Part shown: positions 8,097-17,224 of the stretch, piece after piece
Layout: every line of letters starts with the position of its first letter
Position numbering within the stretch: the first letter of the stretch is position 1
From: Nitrospira tepida
GTDB lineage: Bacteria > Nitrospirota > Nitrospiria > Nitrospirales > Nitrospiraceae
Length of the DNA stretch: 64,000 nucleotides
Assembly (NCBI RefSeq): GCF_947241125.1
Contig: NZ_OX365700.1
Span: 2,264,001 to 2,328,000 of the forward strand
Direction of reading: 5' to 3'
The notes under the pieces: model-generated
Databases searched by the model: none
The model's input: only the letters and a program-made list of their open reading frames with translations
What the model was told of the DNA's origin: nothing
Program-made: the position numbers and the translations under genes

Positions 8097-8852
8097 CTAC
8101 CGTCCGGTCTGACGAATGATCGACAAGGCCGGTTTCGCTTTGAGGACAGGCGTGCCGGTTTGGAAGGCTGGGCCGCCGTCCTGCCCGGTCTGTTGTTTGG
8201 CGACATAGGCGGCCTGCACGAACTCCCGATCCTTGACGAGTTCCCGTTGCAGTTGAGCGAGGCAGGTCTCGATGACCTCGGCGCGAAGCTCTTCGACCGC
8301 CAGCGGTGTGGCGCCGAATAGGTGATAGAAGGCGGTCCCCTGGGCCTGGGCCTGGTAGCGATGTGACGTTCCGTCCGGCCGCTCCACCTCCAGCGTCATG
8401 GTGGCGCCGTAATCATGTTCGAGAGGAAGCAGGGGAGTCAGGAGGAACATGGACGCTCCGATGACGATGCCCTTGAAGGCCGCCCCGCCCGAATGGGGAT
8501 CACTCTGTGCGTCCACCGTCAGGGTGGCCCGCACATGTTCGCGGGAGGGAGGATCGTCGGCGTAGGCCGGATACTGTAACTTGCCGAACAACTCGGTCTG
8601 TGCCAGCCGGTCCAGCACGCGGCGCTCCAATTCCGGCGTGGCGACCTGACGCGTCCCATTCTGGGTCACGACGATGCCGGTGACGACGGCGGGGATGGGT
8701 CCCACCGCGCCGGCCTTGTGGGCCGCCGGAGGCAGTTCCGACGGCGGGGCGCCATTGATCTGCATCCAACGGCTGCAACCGGTGGAAGCGACGGCCAACA
8801 CGAGCAGGGTCATGATCAAGCGAGCGGAACTGGGATGTATAGCATGTGTCAC
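8097..8852 (-). CDS. outer-membrane-type lipoprotein of unknown function
   Basis: The likely product is a 251-residue lipoprotein. The GTG ending at 8852 is chosen because GGGAG lies 7 bases before it and it yields a signal peptide with an Arg in the n-region, the core LIMTLLVLAVAS and the lipobox ASTGC. The mature part contains a conserved-looking central domain (RRVLDRLAQTELFGKLQYP) and a second hydrophobic patch near GIVIGASMFLLTPLLPLEHDYG. It follows the PagL-like gene by 23 bases, so the two probably form an envelope operon. No function can be assigned. Confidence 0.72.
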   Translation of the reverse strand: MTHAIHPSSARLIMTLLVLAVASTGCSRWMQINGAPPSELPPAAHKAGAVGPIPAVVTGIVVTQNGTRQVATPELERRVLDRLAQTELFGKLQYPAYADDPPSREHVRATLTVDAQSDPHSGGAAFKGIVIGASMFLLTPLLPLEHDYGATMTLEVERPDGTSHRYQAQAQGTAFYHLFGATPLAVEELRAEVIETCLAQLQRELVKDREFVQAAYVAKQQTGQDGGPAFQTGTPVLKAKPALSIIRQTGR

Positions 8853-8875
8853 GAGTGTGCTCCCAGGTGCGTGGT

Positions 8876-9490
8876 TCAGTAATAAAACGAAAATCCGGCA
8901 AACGGCAGGCTGGAGTTCAGCCCGAGGTTCGGCACATTGGTTCCCGCATTGGAAATGTGATGGAACCGGTAGCCCACGTTGAGAGCGGTTTGTTTCGTGA
9001 TAAACCAGGAGAGGCCGAGCCCGGCCGTGAGGATGAAATTGAACTGGGAATCCTCTTCCTTGATGCGGATACGGTCGGTCAGGTCCGTCCAGAAAGGGCC
9101 GCCGGCGAATTCGAAATAGGGGCGAAAGCGCTCGGAGAAGAGCCAGGTCCACTTGATCTTGGGGGTGAACCCGATGCCGTGCGTGACGACCGGCTCGCGA
9201 AATTCCAGATAGACGACTTCGGCCCCGATCGAAAACTGGCCTCGGTACCAGCTCTTGCCGACCGGATCTGTGATCGTGATCGTCCAGGACGGCATCACGG
9301 CCGGTCCCGATTGTTTGGTTTCGTGTCGGTCGGTCAGTCGGTGGGGCAAGAGATAGCCGGCGGTCAGGCTGACCTCCTGCGTACCCATGGGGAACCCCGG
9401 TCCCTCGACGGTATGTTCGGCCCCGGCCGGCAGGAGCGAGTGGCTTCCGCTCCAGACGATCAACAGTACCGCGGCCAACAACCAGTGCAT
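8876..9490 (-). CDS. pagL: PagL-like lipid A 3-O-deacylase / acyloxyacyl hydrolase
   Basis: This outer-membrane beta-barrel enzyme of about 204 residues removes the 3-O-linked acyl chain from lipid A. The C-terminal segment HHISNAGTNVPNLGLNS contains the PagL His-x-Ser catalytic pair and the conserved N-G-N spacing, and the chain ends in aromatic residues (FSFYY), as barrel proteins do. A signal peptide begins MHWLLAAVLLIV. I favour the ATG ending at 9490; a TTG at 9517 would add nine residues. The third catalytic acidic residue is not obvious from the motif, so activity is likely but not certain. Confidence 0.75.
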   Translation of the reverse strand: MHWLLAAVLLIVWSGSHSLLPAGAEHTVEGPGFPMGTQEVSLTAGYLLPHRLTDRHETKQSGPAVMPSWTITITDPVGKSWYRGQFSIGAEVVYLEFREPVVTHGIGFTPKIKWTWLFSERFRPYFEFAGGPFWTDLTDRIRIKEEDSQFNFILTAGLGLSWFITKQTALNVGYRFHHISNAGTNVPNLGLNSSLPFAGFSFYY

Positions 9491-9664
9491 CGAATGAATG
9501 CCTGTCGAGGGGTTCAACAGTCAGGTGTGACGACTCTGGAACAACTGTAGCAAAAGATTCTCACCTGTCTAGGAAAGGGCACATTCTCCGGCCGTCATTT
9601 TCTTGACAAGATCGGCGGAATCGAAGGGGCGGGAAATGAGGAGGACGAGAGCCGCTCGGAATGA

Positions 9665-10543
9665 TCAGGCGGGAGTTGGCGGAGTGGTCAGAAGCGAGAC
9701 GAGCTTCGCGTGGTCGCTTTCCAAGGTTGGGAGTCGATAACGCCGGCCGATGAGCACAACCCGCTCCAGGCAGCGCCGGGCGGCGAGCGGTTGGGCGTTC
9801 CGAATGTAGACCTCGGCCAGCAACCTCAGCACCGCCGCTTCGCCCGGTTCGTCGCCGAGCTTGATGAAGTGTTCGGAGGCGTTGTTCAAGCACCGTTCGG
9901 CCCGGCGGAGCTTGCCCATTTCGAGGAAAGTCCTGCCGAGCTGGCTATAGGTGGTCGCCAGACCGTCCTCGTCTCCCACCCTGCGGTGATAGTCCAAGGC
10001 CTGGGTGAAGGACTCGACCGCCTTGGCTTGTTGCTGTTCCGCCGCGTCCAGCAGTCCCAGGTTGGCATAGAGGAGCCCGAGCGACCGATCATCGTCGATC
10101 CGGAGCAGCAGGTCCAAGGCCTCCATATAATGGGCCCGTGCCGGTCCGAAGCGGCCGGCGTCCTTCTGAAGATTGCCCAGGTTCACCAGGGTTTGACCGA
10201 TGGCGAGCTGGTCGTGGCGCTCCCGTTGGATGGCCAGCAACTCACGATAACAGGCTTCGGCTTCTTCGGGCCGTCCGCACAGCGCATAGACGTTGCCGAG
10301 ATTGCCCAGACTGTCGGCCAACGCGGCCTCGTCGGCGTCGGATCGAGCGGCCAGGACCGCCTGCTCGTACCAATGACGGGCCTGATCGAGATCCCCTCGA
10401 TGGAAAAAGATGCGCGCCTTCTGGGCTGCCTCGGACGGCATGTATTCAGGATACTCATGGCGGATGGCGGAATCTACGGCCTCCTCGAACCTGGCGTGAG
10501 GGAACTCCCTCTTTTGAGGAAGGCTGAGGATCGACAAGCCCAT
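9665..10543 (-). CDS. tetratricopeptide-repeat protein
   Basis: This 292-residue soluble protein is built mainly of TPR helices. Repeats of the form ..A...G.....A...Y..AL.... run from about residue 45 to 250, for example GNLGNVYALCGRPEEAEACYRE and LVNLGNLQKDAGRFGPARAHY. TPR proteins are protein-protein scaffolds; no catalytic domain or signal peptide is seen. It is divergently transcribed from the metalloprotease lipoprotein, with 36 bases between the starts, so they may share a control region. Confidence 0.85.
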   Translation of the reverse strand: MGLSILSLPQKREFPHARFEEAVDSAIRHEYPEYMPSEAAQKARIFFHRGDLDQARHWYEQAVLAARSDADEAALADSLGNLGNVYALCGRPEEAEACYRELLAIQRERHDQLAIGQTLVNLGNLQKDAGRFGPARAHYMEALDLLLRIDDDRSLGLLYANLGLLDAAEQQQAKAVESFTQALDYHRRVGDEDGLATTYSQLGRTFLEMGKLRRAERCLNNASEHFIKLGDEPGEAAVLRLLAEVYIRNAQPLAARRCLERVVLIGRRYRLPTLESDHAKLVSLLTTPPTPA

Positions 10544-10579
10544 GTTGTTTCATCCTCCCCGCATGGTATCGTCTGCCCC

Positions 10580-11881
10580 ATGGCGGCTCGGGGGGTTTAT
10601 CAGCAATGGGAGCGTCGTTGGTGTGATTGGCCGGTCCTATTGCTCGCAATCCTTTGCGCGGTCACCGGCTGTGATGGAAATGGTGACGGAGGGACTCCGG
10701 GTCCGGGTGTGAGCGGGGGAGGCACGAGCACGTTTTTCGGCCAGACCGAGATTCGAGACCTGGGCACCGCCACCTTGCCGGCCAATGCCAGCCTTGCCTT
10801 CCAGGTTCCGGTTGATTCGACAACCTTCATGCTGGTGGCCGATGGGGGGCGGGCTCCCGATATCGACATTGCTCCCATCGTTGATCCGCTTGGCGCCACC
10901 TGGATCACCGCTTCATTTAATGACCTTGATCCCATCGGCCGGACGACCCTTCAAGCGGCCGGGCAGTCGGTGGCGGCCGGTCTCTTTCCCCACAGCACGA
11001 CCTATTCGGTCCCGCTCGGGACCTATCAGTTTTCGGTCCTGAATTTTGGATCTGCGACCCAGAGCGCCAAGGTTTATGCCCTGTTGAACCGGCGCCAGAA
11101 TTTGTCGGCCGGCTCGCTGATTGTGAATGTGCATTTCTGCGGCTTGAACGATCTCAATGCCGGCAACGCGATGGCCAATCCCTCGTTCGGCGTCCTGCTC
11201 TCGGAGTTCTCCCGGATCCTGTTGCAAGCCGGCATCCAAGTCCAGGTGGCCGGAACCTATGACTGCCCAGCCTCGGATCAGACCAGGCTGGCCGTGATCG
11301 ACGACGTGGACGGCAACCAGAATGGGTTGCCGGACGAGTTGGAAGACCTGTTCAGTCAGAGCGGGAACGTCACAACCAGAGGGCTCAGCATCTTTTTTGT
11401 CCAACAGATCGACGACAATGATGGTGATGCCAGCATCTTTATCGCCGGGATCGCCGGTGGGATTCCAGGGCCTGGTCCGATCGTCGGCACGGTCCAGTCG
11501 GGAGTGGCGGTGGCGATTGCGTCGAACCGCATCGGGCTGTTGTCCACCGAAGCGCTCCTGCGGCGGGGACGGACCATGGCGCATGAGGTGGGGCATTACC
11601 TCGGTCTCTTTCATACGACGGAGCAGTGCGGTGCCGATGCGACACAGTGTGAAGGATTTACGATTCCGATCGCTGCGTTCAACGTCGATCCGATTCCAGA
11701 CACACCCGAGTGTCCGACCTCGTTTGATACCGACGGCGACGGTCAGGTGACGGCGGACGAATGTCTTGCGGCAGATGGGCTCAATCTGATGTTCTGGACT
11801 CAGCCGTCTCCCCCGCAGGTCAGGAATCGACTCACGGCGGGTCAGGTCTTTGTGCTGCAACGGAACCCGCTGGTTCAGTGA
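10580..11881 (+). CDS. secreted metzincin (M43-like) zinc metalloprotease lipoprotein
   Basis: This roughly 433-residue exported protein starts at the ATG at 10580, giving a signal peptide (WPVLLLAILCAVTGC) whose final Cys fits a lipobox. The catalytic motif HEVGHYLGLFH near residue 334 matches the metzincin HExxHxxGxxH zinc site, and NLMFW near residue 415 provides the Met-turn. The layout and the GLFHTTE context resemble pappalysin/cytophagalysin M43 enzymes. An N-terminal ~170-residue region looks like a pre-peptidase beta domain (IDIAPIVDPLGATW). It probably degrades extracellular or periplasmic protein. HEAT-repeat lipoprotein 26 bases downstream. Confidence 0.8.
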   Translation: MAARGVYQQWERRWCDWPVLLLAILCAVTGCDGNGDGGTPGPGVSGGGTSTFFGQTEIRDLGTATLPANASLAFQVPVDSTTFMLVADGGRAPDIDIAPIVDPLGATWITASFNDLDPIGRTTLQAAGQSVAAGLFPHSTTYSVPLGTYQFSVLNFGSATQSAKVYALLNRRQNLSAGSLIVNVHFCGLNDLNAGNAMANPSFGVLLSEFSRILLQAGIQVQVAGTYDCPASDQTRLAVIDDVDGNQNGLPDELEDLFSQSGNVTTRGLSIFFVQQIDDNDGDASIFIAGIAGGIPGPGPIVGTVQSGVAVAIASNRIGLLSTEALLRRGRTMAHEVGHYLGLFHTTEQCGADATQCEGFTIPIAAFNVDPIPDTPECPTSFDTDGDGQVTADECLAADGLNLMFWTQPSPPQVRNRLTAGQVFVLQRNPLVQ

Positions 11882-11907
11882 GCGCAAGCGAACAGGAGGG
11901 TAGGCCG

Positions 11908-12561
11908 ATGGCGGCAGGAATGAAACAGAGGAGGGGAGGCAGGCGCTTGGCGCTGGTGGGAATCAGGCTGTGGCTTGTCGTGCTCTTCGTCATCGGCGTA
12001 ACCGGTTGCCGGGACCTTGCCCAAGCGGAACCGGATAGGAGAGCGGCCCTGCGCGCGCTCCTCTCGGCCGAGGAAGTGAGGGTGACGCCTGAGACCCTCT
12101 CCGACCTGGGAAGCGGCGTGCCGCAACTGCTCATGGAGGTGGCGCAGAACGCCGAGGAAGATCCCTTGCTTCGGAGCCGAGCCCTCTCGCTGCTCAGACA
12201 TTACCCTGATGAGCCGCGCGTGGCTGCCTTCCTGGAAGGCATGGTCAATCAGAAGGGCCTGAATCCGGTTCTGTTGCGCTCGGCTCTGCACTCGCACGGG
12301 ACCGTGTCCCGCGGGAAGGCAGTGCCTGCCCTGGCTCCCTACCTGTCGTCAGAGGATCCGTTGATCCGCGAGGCTGCCGGGAGAGCCTTGGCTGCCACCA
12401 GGGATCAAGGGGCCATGGCGATGGTGAAACAGGCGGCCGACCGGGAGGGCGATCCGTCGGTCAAACGGACCTTGCAACGGCTTGCGGAGCAACCCCCACG
12501 TGATACGAAGCAACCGACCCTGAAAAGGGACGCCCTTCTCCCTTCGGACCGTAGCCGCTGA
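11908..12561 (+). CDS. HEAT-repeat lipoprotein
   Basis: A 217-residue predicted lipoprotein starts at the ATG at 11908, preceded by AGGAGG. It has a charged n-region, hydrophobic core LWLVVLFVIGVTGC with lipobox Cys, then helical HEAT/PBS-like repeats (for example LLRSRALSLLRHYPDEPRVAAFL and YLSSEDPLIREAAGRALAA). HEAT repeats serve as binding scaffolds. It is probably translated with the upstream metalloprotease and may be a partner or regulator of it. No enzymatic motif. Confidence 0.75.
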   Translation: MAAGMKQRRGGRRLALVGIRLWLVVLFVIGVTGCRDLAQAEPDRRAALRALLSAEEVRVTPETLSDLGSGVPQLLMEVAQNAEEDPLLRSRALSLLRHYPDEPRVAAFLEGMVNQKGLNPVLLRSALHSHGTVSRGKAVPALAPYLSSEDPLIREAAGRALAATRDQGAMAMVKQAADREGDPSVKRTLQRLAEQPPRDTKQPTLKRDALLPSDRSR

Positions 12562-12624
12562 AAGCAGCCGCTCCCTCGCAGGCAGCTGCCGAGTGCCGGG
12601 CTGCCGAGACCGGCCGATTGCCGA

Positions 12625-13056
12625 TCAGTCCCCGCCCTTTGGCGTGTCCCGCTCGTAGTCTTTGGCCAGATCATGCTGGTCGCCGAGCCCAAGCCCCTGT
12701 CGAAACGAGAGATGAAGCGCCTGCACCTGGGACAGCGTTTGGGCGCTCAGGCCGTCGTAGCGCCGATTCAGAAACCGGTCACAGAGGATGGCGCCGCGCT
12801 CAAAGTGCTCTGCAATGGTCTCTTCAGTGACTTGCTGCCAGGTGATGTAAATCAAAAACTCTTGGAACGCGGCGGCGGCCTCGTATTGCTCGCCCAAGCT
12901 CACGAGTTGACGGTAGGCCCGAGAGGCTTCCGCACCGGCTGAAGACGAAAAGCGCTCTTCCAGTTCCTCCGCAAGATTCCAGTCCGATCCCAGCTCTTGG
13001 GCGGCCTGGGCCCGGCGAAAGGCCAGTTGGGCTTCGATGGCAGGATCGAAATTCAT
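12625..13056 (-). CDS. hypothetical helical protein
   Basis: This 143-residue cytoplasmic protein has no recognised family. The sequence is rich in acidic and aromatic helices (FQEFLIYITWQQVTEETIAEHFERGAILCDRFLNRRYDGLS) with two possible coiled-coil segments at the N-terminus. It is divergently transcribed from the SagB-like gene, about 150 bases away. Function unknown. Confidence 0.6.
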   Translation of the reverse strand: MNFDPAIEAQLAFRRAQAAQELGSDWNLAEELEERFSSSAGAEASRAYRQLVSLGEQYEAAAAFQEFLIYITWQQVTEETIAEHFERGAILCDRFLNRRYDGLSAQTLSQVQALHLSFRQGLGLGDQHDLAKDYERDTPKGGD

Positions 13057-13206
13057 CGAATAGGCACGATGGGCAAAACGAGTGATTGTCCGGCGCAGTG
13101 TACGGATCGACAGACCTGGAGGTCAATCGGCGAGGCTACGTCTGCCGAAGCCCCTACGTTTACTTTGGGCAAGGCCTGCGGCTAGACTCACCACAATCGG
13201 AAGACT

Positions 13207-14958
13207 ATGGAGAAGGCCACCCGCGAACACCGCCACTCGCGCCGATCGGAAGGCTTGACGCCTTGCGGGCAGGTGATTCGCTATCACGAAGAAACCAAGC
13301 ACCAGTTCATGCGCTATGCCCGGTCGTTGGGGTACCTGGACTGGGCCAATCAACCGGACCCTTTTCGCCGCTTCGACGGAGCGCCGCTGTTCCTGCTTCC
13401 CCTGTTGGATGCGCAAGAGCCGCCGGTCACACCCCGCTACGACGATCTCTATCGCCCCGAGGCGGTGACGCCGCAGCCGGTGACCCGCACATCGCTCTCG
13501 CGCTTTCTTGAGTACGCGCTTTCGATCACGGCCTGGAAACAGGCGGGTGACGTCCGGTGGGCGCTTCGCAGCAATCCATCGAGCGGCAACCTGCATCCGA
13601 CCGAGGGTTATGTGCTGGTCGGCCCGGTGGATGGGTTGGCGGATGGTCCGGCGCTCTATCATTATGCGCCGAAGGAACATGGGCTTGAGGTGCGCGCACT
13701 GGTGCCGGATCACGTCTTCCGGAGCCTGCTCGATCCCTTTCCTCCCCAGGCCTTTCTCTTCGGCTTGACCTCAGTCTATTGGCGCGAGGCCTGGAAATAC
13801 GGCGAGCGCGCGTTCCGCTATTGCCATCACGACACGGGCCACGTCATCGGTAGTGCCAGGATTGCCGCTGTTTCGCTCGGGTGGCGGATGGTCCTGCTTG
13901 ACGATCTGGCGACCGAGGAGGTCGCGAGGCTCTGTGGAGTCGCCCGCCCACAGGATTTTGAAGCAGCCGAGGCGGAGCAGGCGGATTGCCTGGCCGTAGT
14001 CTGGCCGACTGCGAGCAACATCGCTCCATCTGATCGGCATGCGCAATTCCCCCTTGGGCTGGATGAAGAGGCGGTCTCGGCCATGGAACAGGCGCGCTGG
14101 CATGGTCGTGCCAATCGACTCAGTCCGGAGGAGCCGGTGTCCTGGGACATCATCGACGAGGTTTCCGAGGCGACAGTCAAACCGCGAAGCAAAAGCTCGA
14201 TTCGGATAAGTGGAGTGGCCTCCTCCGGGCCTCATGCGCCGGCCAGGCCAATGACCGCCCATCAGGTCATCCATCAGCGTCGCAGCGCCGTGGCCTTCGA
14301 CAGCAGGACCTCGATCACCGACCGGACCTTCTATCGAATGCTTGAGCGGGTCATGCCCGCCGGGGTCAATGCATCTTCCGCAGGTCATGCAGCAGTCCCT
14401 TGGGATGTTCTGACCTGGGAACCGAGGGTGCATCTGGCCCTGTTCGTGCACTTGATCGAGGGACTGACGCCGGGACTCTATTGTTTGGTCCGCGACGAGA
14501 AGAAGGTCCCGGCCCTTCGACGGCGGATGCATGACGACTTCATGTGGGTGCAACCGGCCGGCTGTCCGCCCACGCTGCCGTTGTTTTGCCTGGCAGAAGG
14601 AGACGGCCGCCGGCTTGCGGCGCAGGTCAGTTGTCATCAGGACATCGCCGGCGCCGGCGCCTTTTCGCTCGGCATGCTGGCCGAGTTCGAGGAGCCGTTA
14701 AAGACGATCGGTCCCTGGGTCTATCCCCGGCTCTATTGGGAATGCGGCGTGATCGGCCAGGTGCTTTATCTCGAAGCGGAAGCGGCCGGCGTGCGGGCGA
14801 CCGGGATCGGGTGTTTCTTCGATGATCCGGTCCATGAGGTGTTCGGGCTCAAAGACCGGACGTTTCAATCGTTGTACCATTTTACCGTCGGCGGGCCGGT
14901 GGAAGACCATCGGTTGACGACCCTGCCGCCCTATGGAGAGAGACAACCCCAAGGTTAA
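13207..14958 (+). CDS. tandem SagB/ThcOx-type nitroreductase-fold oxidoreductase
   Basis: This 583-residue protein consists of two nitroreductase-like domains. The first (about 40-280) carries RSNPSSGNLHPTEGYVLVG, the FMN-binding signature of SagB/ThcOx dehydrogenases, and a later HDTGHVIGSARIAAVSLGW helix. The second (about 345-575) begins with VIHQRRSAVAFDS and contains SCHQDIAGAGAFSLGMLAE. SagB-type enzymes use FMN to oxidise azolines to azoles in RiPPs, but free-standing tandem versions are widespread and of unknown substrate. No YcaO or other azoline cyclodehydratase is visible nearby, so I do not call it a RiPP gene. Confidence 0.8.
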   Translation: MEKATREHRHSRRSEGLTPCGQVIRYHEETKHQFMRYARSLGYLDWANQPDPFRRFDGAPLFLLPLLDAQEPPVTPRYDDLYRPEAVTPQPVTRTSLSRFLEYALSITAWKQAGDVRWALRSNPSSGNLHPTEGYVLVGPVDGLADGPALYHYAPKEHGLEVRALVPDHVFRSLLDPFPPQAFLFGLTSVYWREAWKYGERAFRYCHHDTGHVIGSARIAAVSLGWRMVLLDDLATEEVARLCGVARPQDFEAAEAEQADCLAVVWPTASNIAPSDRHAQFPLGLDEEAVSAMEQARWHGRANRLSPEEPVSWDIIDEVSEATVKPRSKSSIRISGVASSGPHAPARPMTAHQVIHQRRSAVAFDSRTSITDRTFYRMLERVMPAGVNASSAGHAAVPWDVLTWEPRVHLALFVHLIEGLTPGLYCLVRDEKKVPALRRRMHDDFMWVQPAGCPPTLPLFCLAEGDGRRLAAQVSCHQDIAGAGAFSLGMLAEFEEPLKTIGPWVYPRLYWECGVIGQVLYLEAEAAGVRATGIGCFFDDPVHEVFGLKDRTFQSLYHFTVGGPVEDHRLTTLPPYGERQPQG

Positions 14959-15046
14959 GGCTGAGGTTGAGGACCGATACGTGTATGTGGCGCCGCACCT
15001 GTCTTCCTTGGCCTCGACCTGAATCTCAGCCTGCGTTCGGAGGAAC

Positions 15047-15901
15047 ATGTTTAAGATCAAGAAGAAAGCCGTCCAACCGAAGCCGCCGACGCTGTACAAC
15101 ATCATCGAGGACTATACGGAATTCGATGCGCCGGGCAATGTGACCATCTGCGCGATGACGGAAGAAGAGGATCTCGCGGCCCATGCGAAGGTGCTGGCGG
15201 AAAGTTACGAGGTGCCGCTGGAAGAAATGACAAAGGTCCTCCGGGAAGGAGGGCTCTATCATTATCCGCAAGAAGGCTCCCTGATCACAAAGGGTTTGTT
15301 CGTCTGCCGGATCGATTCGGAGGGAGCGAAGCCGAAACAGACCTGGCTGTTGGACCTGATGCAGATGTGCGAGGCGGAACAACTCGCCAGATCCGCCGCG
15401 ATCCCGCTCGCGGAAGCGGCGGCGCGGGTGTTCTACCGGACGCTGCCGCCCGATCTCCAGGCAAGGCTCGAACAGAAGAATCTGGGATTGGACTATCGCA
15501 AGCTGGACCGGTCGGTCGCACGGGGGGGAGACATCAAGTACATCGATTTCCGCAAAGATTGGTCTCCGCATTTCAAGCGCCTGTGCATCATGCCCAACGG
15601 CGAGCTTGTTGAAACCGGCGGGCTCGCGGAGTTTGCGCAGCTCCACGGCATCACCGTGGCACAGGCCCGCACGTTGATCGAGCAGGGAGGCGTGCTTGAA
15701 GTGGAAGGCGAGGTGTTGGCCTGCCAGATCGTCAACAACCAACCGGCGGTGGCGCGGTTCAATCGCGCGCAATATGCCAAGGCCAAAGAATTGGCCAAGA
15801 CCGGAAACCTGCACATCATGGACGCGCTCAGCGAAGTGGGACTGAGCGATCCGCAGATGATGAAGGCGCTCCGGCGTCGGGAGCTGCAGATCCCGTCATG
15901 A
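15047..15901 (+). CDS. hypothetical 284-residue protein
   Basis: I do not recognise this soluble protein. It starts MFKIKKK and contains helical segments, a repeated theme of ANG-like short motifs, and a segment resembling a small DNA/peptide-binding helix pair (LAEFAQLHGITVAQARTLIEQGG, HGITVAQA at its centre). The following lipoprotein gene starts inside its last codons (4-base overlap), so the two are translationally coupled. No signal peptide or membrane segment. Confidence 0.65.
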   Translation: MFKIKKKAVQPKPPTLYNIIEDYTEFDAPGNVTICAMTEEEDLAAHAKVLAESYEVPLEEMTKVLREGGLYHYPQEGSLITKGLFVCRIDSEGAKPKQTWLLDLMQMCEAEQLARSAAIPLAEAAARVFYRTLPPDLQARLEQKNLGLDYRKLDRSVARGGDIKYIDFRKDWSPHFKRLCIMPNGELVETGGLAEFAQLHGITVAQARTLIEQGGVLEVEGEVLACQIVNNQPAVARFNRAQYAKAKELAKTGNLHIMDALSEVGLSDPQMMKALRRRELQIPS

Positions 15902-16371
15902 TGATCCGGCTGATGATCAACCGGCGAGTGGGCGCTGGCGCGGCGACATTGCTCTTGGCCGGTATCCTCTCGGCCGGTTGTTCCAGTTCGAAGCCGATTC
16001 TCTACCCGAATGCTCACCTCCAGGCGGCCGGTGAGGCCGTGGCGGAACAGGATATCGAGCTCTGCCAGGAGGCCGCGGCGGCAGCCGGCGCCGAGCCGGA
16101 TTCGGGAAGGGCCGGGGAGACCGCAACGAGAACCGCCACAGGGGCAGCCATGGGATCGGCGGCGGGAGCGGCGGGTGGCGCAGTCGCCGGGGCGATTCGC
16201 GGCAATCCGGGACGAGGCGCCATGACCGGCGCGGCGGCGGGAGCGGCAGGAGGGGCGACGCACGGATTGCTGCGTTCCCTGTTCAGCCGTCGCCAGCCAA
16301 GTCAGGCTTACAAGCAGTACGTGAATCGCTGTCTCCGAGAGCGCGGGTATGACGTGGTCGGCTGGAAGTAA
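15898..16371 (+). CDS. glycine-zipper lipoprotein
   Basis: This 157-residue envelope protein has a signal peptide with lipobox (LLLAGILSAGC) followed by a short linker. A glycine-zipper block at about residues 82-120 (MGSAAGAAGGAVAGAIRG and AAGAAGGATHG) is of the type that inserts into membranes in SlyB/OmpA-like lipoproteins. The C-terminus has two Cys-containing segments (NRCLRERGYDVVGW), typical of small Nitrospira-like lipoproteins of this class. It overlaps the upstream gene by 4 bases and runs 89 bases into the convergent VanZ-like gene. Confidence 0.8.
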   Translation: MMIRLMINRRVGAGAATLLLAGILSAGCSSSKPILYPNAHLQAAGEAVAEQDIELCQEAAAAAGAEPDSGRAGETATRTATGAAMGSAAGAAGGAVAGAIRGNPGRGAMTGAAAGAAGGATHGLLRSLFSRRQPSQAYKQYVNRCLRERGYDVVGWK

Positions 16372-16786
16372 CGGGGCCGGTTTCCCACCGGGCCGTCAAG
16401 GCTCCCAGCGAGGCGCCAACGCCGTTACACAACACGTCGGTCACGGACGGCGCGCGCCCATGCGAATAGACCTGAAAGAGTTCCACCGAGAGCGAGAGCA
16501 GGATGGCGACCGCGAGCGCGCCCGGGATGCCGCTGCGGCCCAGGCGCGAGTCGAGGCGGAGCTGTGAGAAGCCCAGCGGCACAAACAGGAGGACGTTGCC
16601 CGCGAGATCGCTCAGGTATTCAAACGACAGGCGAAAGTCTTGAAAGGGCACCCACTTGACCAAAAACCAGTGGGAGTGGCCGACGAACACGTTGCCCGGA
16701 ACGGTGGTGACCCAGACGATGATGAACAGGCAAGCCAGCCAGAGAAACCGCCATCGGCCCACCATGATGTCGATCCAGTACCACAT
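16283..16786 (-). CDS. VanZ-like membrane protein
   Basis: This 167-residue protein has about four membrane segments (WRFLWLACLFIIVWVTTVPG, YLSDLAGNVLLFVPLGF, GALAVAILLSLSVELFQV) and the VanZ pattern of a DLAGN..LF.P.G helix followed by SVTDVLCNGVGASLGA. VanZ-family proteins confer glycopeptide tolerance in some Gram-positives; in Gram-negatives the role is unknown. The hydrophilic tail overlaps the convergent glycine-zipper gene, so its last ~30 residues may be non-conserved. Confidence 0.78.
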   Translation of the reverse strand: MWYWIDIMVGRWRFLWLACLFIIVWVTTVPGNVFVGHSHWFLVKWVPFQDFRLSFEYLSDLAGNVLLFVPLGFSQLRLDSRLGRSGIPGALAVAILLSLSVELFQVYSHGRAPSVTDVLCNGVGASLGALTARWETGPVTSSRPRHTRALGDSDSRTACKPDLAGDG

Positions 16787-16864
16787 GGACGCTCCACTGA
16801 CAGGCGATCAGAGTATGCGGCGTTGATCTTGCCGAGGGACCGGACGAAGCGATGCGAGCAAGAC

Positions 16865-17224
16865 TCAGTAATAGTAGGCGGTGGTCGGAGAGCCGACGAT
16901 CAAGGCCGGAAGATCCCGATCGGTGCCGAGGCACACGTATCCCTTATAGAGCGGCCACAACAGGGTGTCGCCGAAGAACCAGCCCTTGACCGAGACGGAC
17001 TGCAAGGTCATGCCGAGCTCTCGGGCCCTGTCGGTGAGGTGCTCGCGGCAGCCGGATTCCGTGTAGGCGCTCTCCTGAAGAATCATCGGCAGCCGTGTTT
17101 GGCTATGGAGGGTGACCGACTGCGGGCCGCAACCGCTAACGGTGAGGCAGAGGCCTGCCCAGGCGACAATCAACCATCGGCTGATCGGCCGTTGAGTGCA
17201 ACTTCTCTCGTGCGGTTGTCTCAT
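16865..17224 (-). CDS. small lipoprotein
   Basis: This 119-residue predicted lipoprotein has a signal peptide (WLIVAWAGLCLTVSGC) ending in a lipobox Cys at about residue 32. The mature part is short and aromatic at its end (LIVGSPTTAYYY). The ATG overlaps the stop of the upstream lipoprotein by 4 bases, so the two form an operon. Function unknown. Confidence 0.7.
   Translation of the reverse strand: MRQPHERSCTQRPISRWLIVAWAGLCLTVSGCGPQSVTLHSQTRLPMILQESAYTESGCREHLTDRARELGMTLQSVSVKGWFFGDTLLWPLYKGYVCLGTDRDLPALIVGSPTTAYYY

Noticed and set aside
9710-10580. Upstream extension of the metalloprotease frame over the TPR gene
   Set aside because: It runs antisense through the TPR gene and the signal peptide starts at 10580.
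13207-14958. SagB-like protein as part of an azole RiPP cluster
   Set aside because: No YcaO-type cyclodehydratase or suitable precursor nearby; the lasso cluster is 6 kb away with unrelated genes between.
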